From the NCBI RefSeq assembly GCF_020026925.1, contig NZ_JAIQDW010000016.1, positions 1-64,000 on the forward strand: a stretch of 64,000 nt of DNA, written 5' to 3'. The translations under genes were made by a program, and so were the position numbers. Within the stretch, counting starts at the first letter, position 1; each line of letters starts with the position of its first letter. The notes beneath the pieces were generated by a model. That model did no database searches and was not told the origin of the DNA. It saw only the letters and a program-made list of their open reading frames with translations. This stretch comes from Flavobacterium hibisci. Its GTDB lineage: Bacteria; Bacteroidota; Bacteroidia; Flavobacteriales; Flavobacteriaceae. Below, in pieces: positions 49,837 to 58,385 of the stretch.

Positions 49837-50985
49837 TTCTTTTCTGAGATTGATTTTTTACTTGTACTTGGATTGCAAAACTCACATTGTATTGACATAT
49901 AATTTTTAATATCATCACGCATTGTTTTAATTTGATTATGCAAATACATAACCTTAGTATTATTGTAATCCATAATATTTTTTGTTGAACCTTGTTTAAG
50001 TGTTATATAATTATAATGAATCTGATTTATAACGCTTTCATAATACTTATAATTTTGATTTAATAAATTTAAGTAATCCGTTTTTATATAATTTGCTAAT
50101 GAATCTAAACGAACATATCCTAAACTATTTTTATTTGAAAGCTCTTCTTTAGCTAAATTATTCTCTGTAATTATTCTATTTGCAGTATTTATGTAGGTAT
50201 CGCATACATTGATATATTGTGCTTTCGTTTGAGTTGCATTGACTGTATGTGAATCAGGATAATTTTTATATATGGTTTTTATCCTTTCTTTATCTTTATT
50301 ATTTTGGAAGATAATATCCTTTTCTTTTGCTATAAGATTATCAAGAGACTTTAAAATGTCTCCTTTTAGAGAAGTAATTCCTATATGAGGGTAATAAGTA
50401 TAATCTGACGATTTAGTTTTTTGTATAGTTTTCAAAATCCCTCCTTTATAATCATTATTAGGAGTTCCATCAGGTTTTTTTGGAGGTTTTCCGTTCCCCA
50501 AAATATTTTCTCTAGCATTGTTATAAGCTTCTTTTTCCTTATCTGTATAAAAAGAGTGTGGTAAACCTAACATATGCGCAATTTCGTGGGCATAATTCTC
50601 TTTTTTTTCTATCCCATTAGAATAAATAAGTAAAGCGTAATAGTCTATCGGCGTGGTTCTACTAAAAGCAACTGTTTGACTTGGAGATTCATAATCGGAT
50701 AAGATTAATAATCCGCCATTATACGTCTTTGATTTACTCATAAGTTTTGTTTTGTATGCTTCAATAGTTTTATAATCTATCTCATCTTCTGTTAATATGT
50801 CTATTGGTTTTGGGGGATTATCTGTTAAAACCATTTTGTAATGTTTACCATCGGGTTCTATTCATATGATCCATCAGGTTTTAGAACTTTATCCCAATAT
50901 TTTTTATTGTAGTGCTCTTTAAACATTGTTCATTTTCTATCTCTACCTGATAACCTGTTTGTAGACATTTTACTTTGAAATCAAA
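49833..50985 (-). pseudogene. Truncated metzincin-like effector copy 2
   Basis: The open frame 50834-49833 (333 codons from an internal ATG, MVLTDNPPKPIDIL) corresponds to the C-terminal 45% of the effector at 51642-53684. It keeps the protease site HEIAHMLGLPHSF and the helical tail. Upstream (50985-50835) are frame-broken pieces of the same protein: FDFKVKCLQ joined directly to TGYQVEIENE, then KKYWDKVLKPDGSYE and EPDGKHYKM in shifted frames. In copy 1, FKVKCLQ and SGYEVEIEN are about 80 residues apart, so this copy has an internal deletion as well. The N-terminal region is lost, so delivery by the T6SS is doubtful. Confidence 0.8.
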
Positions 50986-51627
50986 TTACTTATTATCAGT
51001 AGGAAAATCATCAATAATCATATTTTTCTTAAATATTAATGAGTCTTTTTTGTACAAACGTTTTTCCATTAATACTCCTTCTCGATTGTATAATTTTAAG
51101 GTATCAGTAAAATAACCGTCTTTGGTATACGCTTCAAAATAAATTGTTCCATTTTCATGAAACTCTTTCCATAAACCTGTACCCATTTTAAAACTGGTTT
51201 CGTAGATAGTTTTGCCATCTTTATCAAATTGTTTAAAAACGCTATCTCTTAGACCATGCTTAAAATATTCCTTTGTAAATAATCTTTCTACTTCTTTCGT
51301 TTTTGTAATAGTATCATATTTAACAATTGCAGATAGCCAGAGACCTTCTTTGAATCCATTAAGAATCTTTCCCTCTCTAATGGAATTTCTGTATTCTACA
51401 TTAGTAAACGTAGTATCTTCATAAGGAAAATCTTCATATACCTTATCATTTGTAGAATTATCATAAAATCCAACAAAATCAATATTAATAGGTTCTTCGA
51501 GTCTAGGATGCTTTAGACAAGCATATTTTTTACTACAAAGCCATTTAGGGTGTTTTGAAAAATTAGCTGTTGTGCAGGAAATGCATACTACAAAAATTAC
51601 AATAACAGATATCAAAATCTTTTTCAT
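50986..51627 (-). CDS. YwqK-type lipoprotein, candidate immunity copy 1
   Basis: 213 residues. Lipobox VVCISC (Cys near 18). MORN_2-like repeats as in the neighbours (FTKEYFKHGLRDSVFKQFDKDGKTIYETSFKMGTGLWKEFHENGTIYFEAYTKDGYFTDTLKLYNREG). It lies 14 bp after the full-length protease effector and is the most likely cognate immunity protein: a lipoprotein that would face the periplasm and block a metallo-effector there (inference). Cysteines near residues 31-42 (WLCSKKYACLKHP) are shared with copy 3. Confidence 0.82.
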   Translation of the reverse strand: MKKILISVIVIFVVCISCTTANFSKHPKWLCSKKYACLKHPRLEEPINIDFVGFYDNSTNDKVYEDFPYEDTTFTNVEYRNSIREGKILNGFKEGLWLSAIVKYDTITKTKEVERLFTKEYFKHGLRDSVFKQFDKDGKTIYETSFKMGTGLWKEFHENGTIYFEAYTKDGYFTDTLKLYNREGVLMEKRLYKKDSLIFKKNMIIDDFPTDNK

Positions 51628-51641
51628 TTATATTTTTTGTC

Positions 51642-53684
51642 TTAATAATTTTTATAATCTTTTCTCATAATTAATATTTGATTACTCAAATACCTCAATC
51701 TATTTATATAATAGTCCATTTGATTTAATGTACTCTTTTGTTTAAACATTATATAATTAGAATGTATTTGATTAATTATTTCTTTACTGTAATCAATATT
51801 TTGTTTTAATAAATTCACTAAATCAGTTCTAATAAACCACATTGACTGCTCTATATTTTCATAATTCTTCGAATCATTTTCTCGAAGTTCTTTTATCACT
51901 TGAGTGTTTTGAGAAATTCTTTTATTTGCACCATTTATGTTTTTGTCAAATACTTCAAAATGCTCTTTTTTAGTTTTATATGTTCTATCAGAATAATTTA
52001 TTCTATCATTTGGACCAAAGCGAATATAATATGCCAAATCTGCTGTCTTTTTGGCGTTTTGACTGTCCACATAAGCTAAATTTTTTCTATTACATCGAAG
52101 AAGCGCATCAATTACATCTTGTTTTATTGCTTGTAAATTACTCCAACCGTAGTAAATGTCATTAGCAACATTTATTTCATTTAGCATTTTTATTAATCCA
52201 GCTCTGTACTTATCACTATTTGTTCCATCAGGATTTTGTTTTGGCAATCCATTTCCTAAAATGCTTTCCCTAGCAATCTTATATGATTCTTTCTCTTTAG
52301 AATCATAAAATAAATGAGGCAAACCTAACATGTGCCCAATTTCATGAGAATAAGTATCTTTAGATTCGATATTTTTAGAATATACTACTAAGCCATAATG
52401 ATCTAAAGGAGATGTTCTACTAAAGGCACCTGTACCTCTTTCTTTGCACTCTCCATCAGCCAAAATAATCAATCCGCCTAAATAAGATTTAGTCTTACTT
52501 TTAAGCTTTTTTGCATATTCTTCAGCAGTAACAGAATCAACTGATTTAGTAGTCATAATTGGCTTGTTCTCTTTATCCTTTTTACCACTATCAACTTTAA
52601 TATCTTCAAATAGTGTTTCTGCATTATACTTTTCCATCTCCCATGTTCCATCAGGTTTTTTCGTTCCGTATCCATTTGAATCTAATTTAGGTCTTTCTCT
52701 TTCTTCTAAATTATAATACTTTTTTGTCGTCCAGTCTTCTTTATCAAACGCATAAAAATAATCATCTAAATCAACAGTTTCCAAACCATCAAACATAGCC
52801 TGATTTTCAATTTCCACCTCATAGCCTGACTGGTTCAAAGAGTTTTCATTCAGGTATTTTTTAATATCATTATCTTTAAACTTTCTAAATAAAACTTTCG
52901 CTTTCTCATTAGGATTATCATCTGAAGAAACTAAAGCAATAACTCTTAATTTTAGTTTTAGTACCTTGTTTTCCATCATGTTTATTCCTCCTACGGGATG
53001 CGACCCTGACATTGGACTGCTATGCTTAAATTCATAGGTTTTATCTGTTCCTGCCTGCAAACATTTTACTTTGAAATCAATTTTTCCTGCCTCGGTTAAT
53101 TTTTTCTTTGACGTTTTGCCTTCTTTCTCCCCTCCAATTATTTCAAATTCATAAAATTCATCGCCAGTTATGGCAATAACATCTTCATTTATTACTCCTT
53201 GTGAGAGAATAACCTCTGCACTCAATGTTATTTCCTGGTTCGGCTTTATTAAAACATACGGAATATCTACATATTTACTTATAGAGTTAAATTTATAATG
53301 GTCCTGGATAGCGTGTTTTGCCCCCATTTCATCTCCACTTTTTGCAACAATATCTCCTAAATCTGTTGGAGTTGCTCCTTTTTTATAAAAGTATTCCACC
53401 TCAGAAAAAGGTACACCTTGTATTTTCTCTATTTCTTTTGTTTCTGGATTTACATCCACCCAATCAAAGCCAAATTCACCATTGTAATCGTCATTTAATC
53501 TTACTTTTACATACAAATTTGTTATTTCTAAAGGCTTTGCTGTTTCTGGTTTGTTGCCATATGTTGTTCCGCCCTTAGCTGTAAAACTCGATTTTCCTTG
53601 TACATTCTCGATATATTCTCTGGTGTACAATTCGTATTCCTCGTAAATTTCTGTATTCTTTCCTGATGATCTGTAGATGGTCAT
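51642..53684 (-). CDS. Metzincin-like T6SS effector candidate
   Basis: 680 residues. The N-terminal 110 residues (MTIYRSSGKNTEIYEEYELYTREYIENVQGKSSF, then LEITNLYVKVRLNDDYNGEFGFDWVD) form a separate domain that is a good candidate for T6SS targeting. The C-terminal half has the zinc site SHEIGHMLGLPHLF (HExxHxxGxxH, metzincin type) near residue 450, preceded by FSRTSPLDHYGLVVYS, and a helical tail (580-680). It starts two bases after the vgrG stop and is followed by a lipoprotein gene, the classic vgrG-effector-immunity order. No signal peptide. Predicted to be loaded on VgrG and to cleave envelope proteins of a rival (inference). Confidence 0.8.
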   Translation of the reverse strand: MTIYRSSGKNTEIYEEYELYTREYIENVQGKSSFTAKGGTTYGNKPETAKPLEITNLYVKVRLNDDYNGEFGFDWVDVNPETKEIEKIQGVPFSEVEYFYKKGATPTDLGDIVAKSGDEMGAKHAIQDHYKFNSISKYVDIPYVLIKPNQEITLSAEVILSQGVINEDVIAITGDEFYEFEIIGGEKEGKTSKKKLTEAGKIDFKVKCLQAGTDKTYEFKHSSPMSGSHPVGGINMMENKVLKLKLRVIALVSSDDNPNEKAKVLFRKFKDNDIKKYLNENSLNQSGYEVEIENQAMFDGLETVDLDDYFYAFDKEDWTTKKYYNLEERERPKLDSNGYGTKKPDGTWEMEKYNAETLFEDIKVDSGKKDKENKPIMTTKSVDSVTAEEYAKKLKSKTKSYLGGLIILADGECKERGTGAFSRTSPLDHYGLVVYSKNIESKDTYSHEIGHMLGLPHLFYDSKEKESYKIARESILGNGLPKQNPDGTNSDKYRAGLIKMLNEINVANDIYYGWSNLQAIKQDVIDALLRCNRKNLAYVDSQNAKKTADLAYYIRFGPNDRINYSDRTYKTKKEHFEVFDKNINGANKRISQNTQVIKELRENDSKNYENIEQSMWFIRTDLVNLLKQNIDYSKEIINQIHSNYIMFKQKSTLNQMDYYINRLRYLSNQILIMRKDYKNY

Positions 53685-53686
53685 AA

Positions 53687-55489
53687 TTAAAACATGTTTG
53701 ATTTTTCAGTTGAATTAATTTTGAACTCTCCTTCAGTATGAACATTTTTATCTTTTTCAATATTCATTTCGTGGCTTTCATGATTGTTTACAGCCTTCTT
53801 TGCTTGGGACTTTCTTTCGCCTGTTACCATTTCAAATAGCTGACCTGTAACATTTACCATATAATCTACCCCAATTGATAAGGTATGCATCAAACCTACA
53901 CTCGTAGATTTATCACCTCCTGCACTTTCAGAAATATTCATTCCGGCGTTCACACTAATATTTTTGCTTGCTGATAAATTAATATCTGAAGCATTTACAG
54001 AAAAAGTTTTCGGTGCATTCACAGCAATATTTCCCTGACCATCCATTTTCCAGGTATTACCACTCGGATCTTCAATCAAAATACTTCCCTCTCCGTCGTT
54101 CAAAATAAATTTGATTCCTGAACGTGTGTGAATCGCCTTAACATTATTTTGACCGTCTGCATAACCGCTGGTAGCACTTCCATTGTATTGTGTTCCTAAA
54201 ACATACGGATTCTGTGCATTGCTCCCTTCAAAACCTACTAAAACCTCTTCGTCAATTTCGGGAATAAAGTAAAATCCTTTTCCTGATCCTGAGTGTGGCT
54301 GAATCATTCGAAGCCACTCGCTTGAATTGTTTCCGCCTGCCCAGTTGAACTGTACTTTTACACGCCCTAATCCTTCCGGATCGTTGTTGTCTTTTACTTT
54401 GGCTGGCTGTGTTTCTGCCTTTGCAAATACATGTACGTCTGTAAAATGTGGTGCTGCAACATCTGCCGGAATAGCTTTGAAATTGCAGGAGTAATTTCCA
54501 TGAACCTGCGAAAGGTGTGTTACTTCTGTCACAATCAATTCATGCTCTACAGTCTGGTTTATGATGCTGAAAACCTGTCCAAGTCCTAACGGAAAATAAG
54601 ATATTCCGCTGTAATAAACACTATTGGCGTCGCTGCCTGCGGTCTGGAGTCTGACCATTTCCTGTATTTCTTCGCTGCTTTGGGCATTGGTGGTGTAAGC
54701 TCCATTGTTCAGGTCGCTTTGGGCAACGGTTCCCTGGTTATGTCCTACAACGGAAGAAAAACTGTCTTTGCTTCCTGAGGATGTTCTTGCTGAGGAGTTA
54801 CGGATATTGGCAGCTCCATTGTAATCATACCCTCCCAAAGAAATTTTATGGGAAGCCATATTAGTCTGGATTTTAAAACCATGCAGCGAAGACCCGTTGA
54901 TGAGTTTTATTTTGCTGGTTTTGGTCTGTCCGAACTGCATCCGCATTCCGTCAAAATAGAACCATTGCCCGTATCGGCTGGCCAATCGTTTCAAGAAATC
55001 AAAATTGGTCTCATTGTACTGGGCCAGGTATTTGAATTCCTGAAGGTAAGTCGATTTTATAGCATCCCTTTCATAGAATTCTCCTGGTCCTTCTGCCAAA
55101 ATATCCAGCACGATATCATTCATGCCCCTTTGCTGGTAGGTCCTTGATTTTTTCATTTCGTCCAGAACAATAGTGTGGCTGATCCCTTTGACATGTAACC
55201 CTTCGGGGCTGCCATGAAGATCTACAGAGGAGAGTTCTGTTATGATTCCTTTGCTCATCAACCTGATTCCCGTAAGGCTTTTAAAGGTAAAGATAACTTC
55301 ATCGCCAAGATACGTTCGCAATGCCTTTGCCTGATCTGCCGGGTTTATGATCGCCTTGCCTGTATATTGCCATACAAAAGAAAAATGATGGTGATCGGCC
55401 ATCTTTTGCGACAATTCTAAATTATGATAAACGACGTTTTGGGCAAAACTCCCTATGCTGATATGTACCTGTTCTGAAAAATGTCCCAT
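53687..55489 (-). CDS. tssI: T6SS spike protein VgrG (TssI)
   Basis: 600 residues. Residues 1-350 are a gp27-like base. The OB/gp5 part follows (DPEGLGRVKVQFNWAGGNNSSEWLRMIQPHSGSGKGFYFIPEIDEEVLVGFEGSNAQNPYVLGTQYNG), then a beta-helix needle (GQGNIAVNAPKTFSVNASDINLSASKNISVNAG). No extra C-terminal enzymatic domain: the protein ends with a short charged tail. Two bases separate it from the effector gene. Likely punctures target membranes and carries the protease. Confidence 0.95.
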   Translation of the reverse strand: MGHFSEQVHISIGSFAQNVVYHNLELSQKMADHHHFSFVWQYTGKAIINPADQAKALRTYLGDEVIFTFKSLTGIRLMSKGIITELSSVDLHGSPEGLHVKGISHTIVLDEMKKSRTYQQRGMNDIVLDILAEGPGEFYERDAIKSTYLQEFKYLAQYNETNFDFLKRLASRYGQWFYFDGMRMQFGQTKTSKIKLINGSSLHGFKIQTNMASHKISLGGYDYNGAANIRNSSARTSSGSKDSFSSVVGHNQGTVAQSDLNNGAYTTNAQSSEEIQEMVRLQTAGSDANSVYYSGISYFPLGLGQVFSIINQTVEHELIVTEVTHLSQVHGNYSCNFKAIPADVAAPHFTDVHVFAKAETQPAKVKDNNDPEGLGRVKVQFNWAGGNNSSEWLRMIQPHSGSGKGFYFIPEIDEEVLVGFEGSNAQNPYVLGTQYNGSATSGYADGQNNVKAIHTRSGIKFILNDGEGSILIEDPSGNTWKMDGQGNIAVNAPKTFSVNASDINLSASKNISVNAGMNISESAGGDKSTSVGLMHTLSIGVDYMVNVTGQLFEMVTGERKSQAKKAVNNHESHEMNIEKDKNVHTEGEFKINSTEKSNMF

Positions 55490-55517
55490 AATACTACTCT
55501 TTATTGGTTCTTTATAA

Positions 55518-55913
55518 TTAACTTAAGGCAATCCAGTTGTTAGAAAATTTTGCATCGCCAAAAGTCAATTCTTTAGCCACTAATTCTATAGTAATTTTCA
55601 TAGGCACTTCGGTAGTACTCGTAAATTGTTCGTCATAACCAATACAAAATGCTTTCGTAAACGTAAGCTCTTTCATTTTGCTCATAGCATCTCTTCTGTA
55701 AAAAATGATTTTACCATCTTTTGTTAAATCACCGTTTAACATCCAGGATAGAAAATTACTGTTTTGAGTGGCCTCAATTATCATTTTAATAATTCCGCCT
55801 TTCGCATTTCCCGTAGGTTTACTTGTATTATCAATTTCCTGTCTGAAACTTACATTAAATTCAAGGACATTATATTCTTCTCCGTCTATATTTAATTTAG
55901 ATAAAAAACTCAT
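55518..55913 (-). CDS. tssD2: T6SS tube protein Hcp/TssD, copy 2
   Basis: 131 residues. MSFLSKLNIDGEEYNVLEFNVSFRQEIDNTSKPTGNAKGGIIKMIIEATQNSNFLSWMLNGDLTKDGKIIFYRRD follows the TssD pattern of Bacteroidetes (the SFL-x-L start, the G-x-I/V-x-x-x-x-E-S/A middle). Clearly diverged from copy 1 at 56042. Between tssD1 and vgrG, so it may form a tube segment specific to this spike or act as an adaptor for the effector. A terminator-like hairpin separates it from tssD1. Confidence 0.88.
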   Translation of the reverse strand: MSFLSKLNIDGEEYNVLEFNVSFRQEIDNTSKPTGNAKGGIIKMIIEATQNSNFLSWMLNGDLTKDGKIIFYRRDAMSKMKELTFTKAFCIGYDEQFTSTTEVPMKITIELVAKELTFGDAKFSNNWIALS

Positions 55914-55968
55914 TTGTAGATTTGTTAGGTTATTAAAAGATTTGAAATAGATTTAGTGCTGATTAAAC

Positions 55969-56001
55969 AAAAAAGGAAGTCCCATAGCAGGACTCCCTTT
56001 A
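55969..56001 (-). terminator. Terminator between the two hcp genes
   Basis: On the - strand aaagggagtcc pairs with ggacttccttt around a seven-base loop and runs into a T-run. Partial read-through would make tssD1 RNA far more abundant than vgrG RNA, as expected for the tube protein. Confidence 0.7.
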
Positions 56002-56041
56002 ATAGTTTCAAGCTTAAAAAAGTTTGATAAAGTCCAAAGGA

Positions 56042-56428
56042 TTATACCCAAGCATTATCAAATTCCCCTCCGCCCATCGAAATTTTGCGTGCTGAAATCA
56101 TAAAAGTCTCCGTTAAAGGAGTATCACTGTTATGATCAAAGTTTTCTTTGTACTTAACCATGTAAGCCTCTGTAAACTTTAGCTCTTTTAAAGTAGCATT
56201 AGAATCACGTTTGATGAACTTTACAGAACCATCTTTTCTTTCGAAATTATTGGTCATCCACTCAAACAATTCAGTACTTCCTGTAGATTCTACTTCAAGC
56301 ATAATTCTTCCTCCACGAGTTACTGTGGATGGACGCCCTGAAGCATCTGTTTCCTGAGCTAAATCATAACTCACATTCAATACTTTGTAATCCTTTCCGG
56401 CTACTGACAACGATGTTAAAAACGACAT
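56042..56428 (-). CDS. tssD1: T6SS tube protein Hcp/TssD, copy 1
   Basis: 128 residues. MSFLTSLSVAGKDYKVLNVSYDLAQETDASGRPSTVTRGGRIMLEVESTGSTELFEWM is a typical T6SSiii TssD start, and the last part (FMISARKISMGGGEFDNAWV) is the closing strand. Hexameric rings stack into the inner tube. It has its own strong -7 element (56469), which fits its high required level, and a downstream hairpin terminator. Confidence 0.93.
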   Translation of the reverse strand: MSFLTSLSVAGKDYKVLNVSYDLAQETDASGRPSTVTRGGRIMLEVESTGSTELFEWMTNNFERKDGSVKFIKRDSNATLKELKFTEAYMVKYKENFDHNSDTPLTETFMISARKISMGGGEFDNAWV

Positions 56429-56468
56429 AATAAAATTTTTTTAATTATTAATTTATTTATTCATAGGA

Positions 56469-56476
56469 CAAATATA
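56469..56476 (-). promoter_or_regulatory. -7 element tatatttg of hcp1
   Basis: On the - strand 56476-56469 reads tatatttg, a perfect TAnnTTTG, 41 bp before the tssD1 ATG. The nearest CAA (TTG on - strand) gives only a 13-bp spacer, so the -33 is weak. It fits separate strong expression of the tube gene. Confidence 0.5.
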
Positions 56477-56528
56477 AAAATAATTCTTACAATTAAAAAT
56501 AAATTAACGCTATTTTATTTACTTTTTT

Positions 56529-56960
56529 TTATTTATAAGATAATGGGCCTACAAAAAAGTATCCCTTAAAATCGAAAATTCTATTGGTACTTTTTATTGT
56601 GGCATCTATTATAATGTCAACCCTCTTCTTTGCCCTGCTCATATCATCTACAAAAAAAGTTTCTTCTGACAATTCTACCCTGAGATCATTAAGTTTAATC
56701 CTGCCCTCATGTAAAAGCAAAGATTGTTTCATGGTTTTCGATATTATTTCTTTAAGCGTATTTTCATTCATAAGTAAATCAAAATCGATCTCCCATATTT
56801 TAGATCCAAAAGTTTCATCAAATTTACATTCGCCAAATGTAGTTGTAGCCAGCAAAATTATTTGTTGGGCAATAGAATGTTCAATGGATGTTTTTTCTAA
56901 TTCTTTTTTCTGAATGATGGCATTAAAATCTATCGGCAGTTTATAAAAAGCTCCTTTCAT
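56529..56960 (-). CDS. tssE: T6SS baseplate protein TssE (gp25-like)
   Basis: 143 residues. YKLPIDFNAIIQKKELEKTSIEHSIAQQIILLATTTFGECKFDETFGSKIWEIDFDLL follows the GPW/gp25 pattern: the helix-S/T-I-x-x-x-I-x-x-L-I segment, then E-x-x-x-P/D-x-F-G-x-x-x-x. It is the sheath-initiating baseplate part. Overlap-free, 11 bp from the unknown gene upstream, so in the same operon. Confidence 0.85.
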   Translation of the reverse strand: MKGAFYKLPIDFNAIIQKKELEKTSIEHSIAQQIILLATTTFGECKFDETFGSKIWEIDFDLLMNENTLKEIISKTMKQSLLLHEGRIKLNDLRVELSEETFFVDDMSRAKKRVDIIIDATIKSTNRIFDFKGYFFVGPLSYK

Positions 56961-56971
56961 ATCTTCCTCAA

Positions 56972-57685
56972 TTAAATATAAATTACCCTGTCTGTTTTTC
57001 CATTATACCCTGTTTCTATAGCTTTAGAAACTTTTTTCCTCTTAATAATACTAAGTGTTACTTTTGGTGTAAGTTTCAAAAATTTCTCCCGGTACAAAAT
57101 ATCACCAATAAAACGTTTGCCTTTATTTTCGTCAACAACAATAAAATAACTTGTTCCTTTTTCAATTTTGAGTGTATTGATATCTCCTGCAAAAAGCTGA
57201 ATATTTTGATTCTCTTTTTGAAAAGTATACCAGAGTTCTTCGTCATTTAATTTTCTGAATTTCGAAATATCAAACACTTCTATTTCTTCTTTTAAGGGTT
57301 CGAAAGGAATATTTTCAAAAAGAAAATTCTTTGGTGCTAAAAATTTGAGTCCAAAAAAACTCCAAATTCCTTTTTTTGTGGTTTTCTCTTTAAAGAAAAA
57401 AGTATCCCGTGTAACTTTATATATTTCTTTTTCGTTGGTTTTATCATCCGTTACGATCATTTGATATGTTGGAACCTCAATTTCTATTGGAATTTCAGAA
57501 CTTTCAAAGAGTGTTTTGAGATTTACTGTTCCTACTTCCTGCTCTGAAATTATAATACTTATCGAATGCTTCCTTAAAGCCGAATCTGTTCTGACAATCA
57601 CATCCCCTTCTCCGCTGCCGGCGTAAAAAACAGAACCTTCGTTATCCGTAAGTCCTAATGAAAGATTTAATTCTGGAAATGGCAT
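56972..57685 (-). CDS. Unknown T6SS-locus protein
   Basis: 237 residues, no signal peptide, no membrane segment, strand-rich. NLSLGLTDNEGSVFYAGSGEGDVIVRTDSALRKHSISIIISEQEVGTVNLKTLFESSE suggests a beta-sandwich domain at the N-terminus. I cannot match a Tss component by eye. Its placement between tssC and tssE and tight spacing to tssE (11 bp) make a baseplate-associated or cytoplasmic accessory role likely (inference). Confidence 0.65.
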   Translation of the reverse strand: MPFPELNLSLGLTDNEGSVFYAGSGEGDVIVRTDSALRKHSISIIISEQEVGTVNLKTLFESSEIPIEIEVPTYQMIVTDDKTNEKEIYKVTRDTFFFKEKTTKKGIWSFFGLKFLAPKNFLFENIPFEPLKEEIEVFDISKFRKLNDEELWYTFQKENQNIQLFAGDINTLKIEKGTSYFIVVDENKGKRFIGDILYREKFLKLTPKVTLSIIKRKKVSKAIETGYNGKTDRVIYI

Positions 57686-57759
57686 ATTTTAGCTATTTAG
57701 GTGATGAATTTTAATTTTATAAAAAGAAAGCTTATCTATAAACTATCTGAAATTTTAAG

Positions 57760-58290
57760 CTAACTCTTTTTTCTAATTTTATATACTTTCAAACAATTGA
57801 GATAATGTTTGAAATTCTCATTATCGACAGCACTCGGACTAAATTCATAATCTCTTTTAAGCGTGTAAAATTTTATCGAATTAATGGTGTTAGCATTAAG
57901 CTTTTTTATATCTGCACCTGTGAGTTCCATAACAGCCGTACCGTCACAATTTACTGAAAATGAATTATTTAAAATATACATATCTCCATTTTTGAAATAA
58001 AGTTCTAATGGCTGTTCCTGCTTTACACAAACATTATCTGTAAATATTTTAAAGTATAGATACAAACTACCTTTTCTTTTCCCAAGCTGCAATACCGCAT
58101 ATTCAGAATCTTCATTAAAAACTCTCAACAAAATTGGAGGTGCACTTGCAAAAAGTTTCCCCGAAAGCAACAAATCATTTTGCGAAACAGGGCAGTTTAT
58201 TTCACTTAGTACAGGCATTTTTTGAGCTTTAACCGAATTTGAAGCTGTTAACAATACAGTGACTGCAAGAAAAATTTTCAGTAGGTTCAT
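57760..58290 (-). CDS. Exported T6SS-locus protein, unknown
   Basis: 176 residues with a signal peptide (MNLLKIFLAVTVLLTASNSVKAQ, cleavage near 23). The mature part is beta-rich with cysteines in INCPVSQ, DNVCVKQ, VNCDGTA and LNCLKV that may form disulfides. No lipobox. Being periplasmic and inside the operon, it may act in the trans-envelope part of T6SSiii, which lacks TssJLM and uses Bacteroidetes-specific proteins (TssN-TssR) instead. Which one, if any, I cannot say. Confidence 0.6.
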   Translation of the reverse strand: MNLLKIFLAVTVLLTASNSVKAQKMPVLSEINCPVSQNDLLLSGKLFASAPPILLRVFNEDSEYAVLQLGKRKGSLYLYFKIFTDNVCVKQEQPLELYFKNGDMYILNNSFSVNCDGTAVMELTGADIKKLNANTINSIKFYTLKRDYEFSPSAVDNENFKHYLNCLKVYKIRKKS

Positions 58291-58338
58291 AAATTTGAAT
58301 TATTTGGTTTGACCATTCAAAAGATCAATGTTTTGTTT

Positions 58339-58370
58339 AAAAAGGAAACATAAAAATATGTTTCCTTTTT
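58339..58370 (-). terminator. Terminator after tssC
   Basis: aaaaaggaaacat (58339-58351) and atgtttccttttt (58358-58370) form a perfect 13-bp stem with T-runs on both strands. It sits 15 bases after the tssC stop in the - strand direction and would raise tssBC relative to the genes beyond. Confidence 0.8.
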
Positions 58371-58385
58371 ATAGAGCTATTACTA

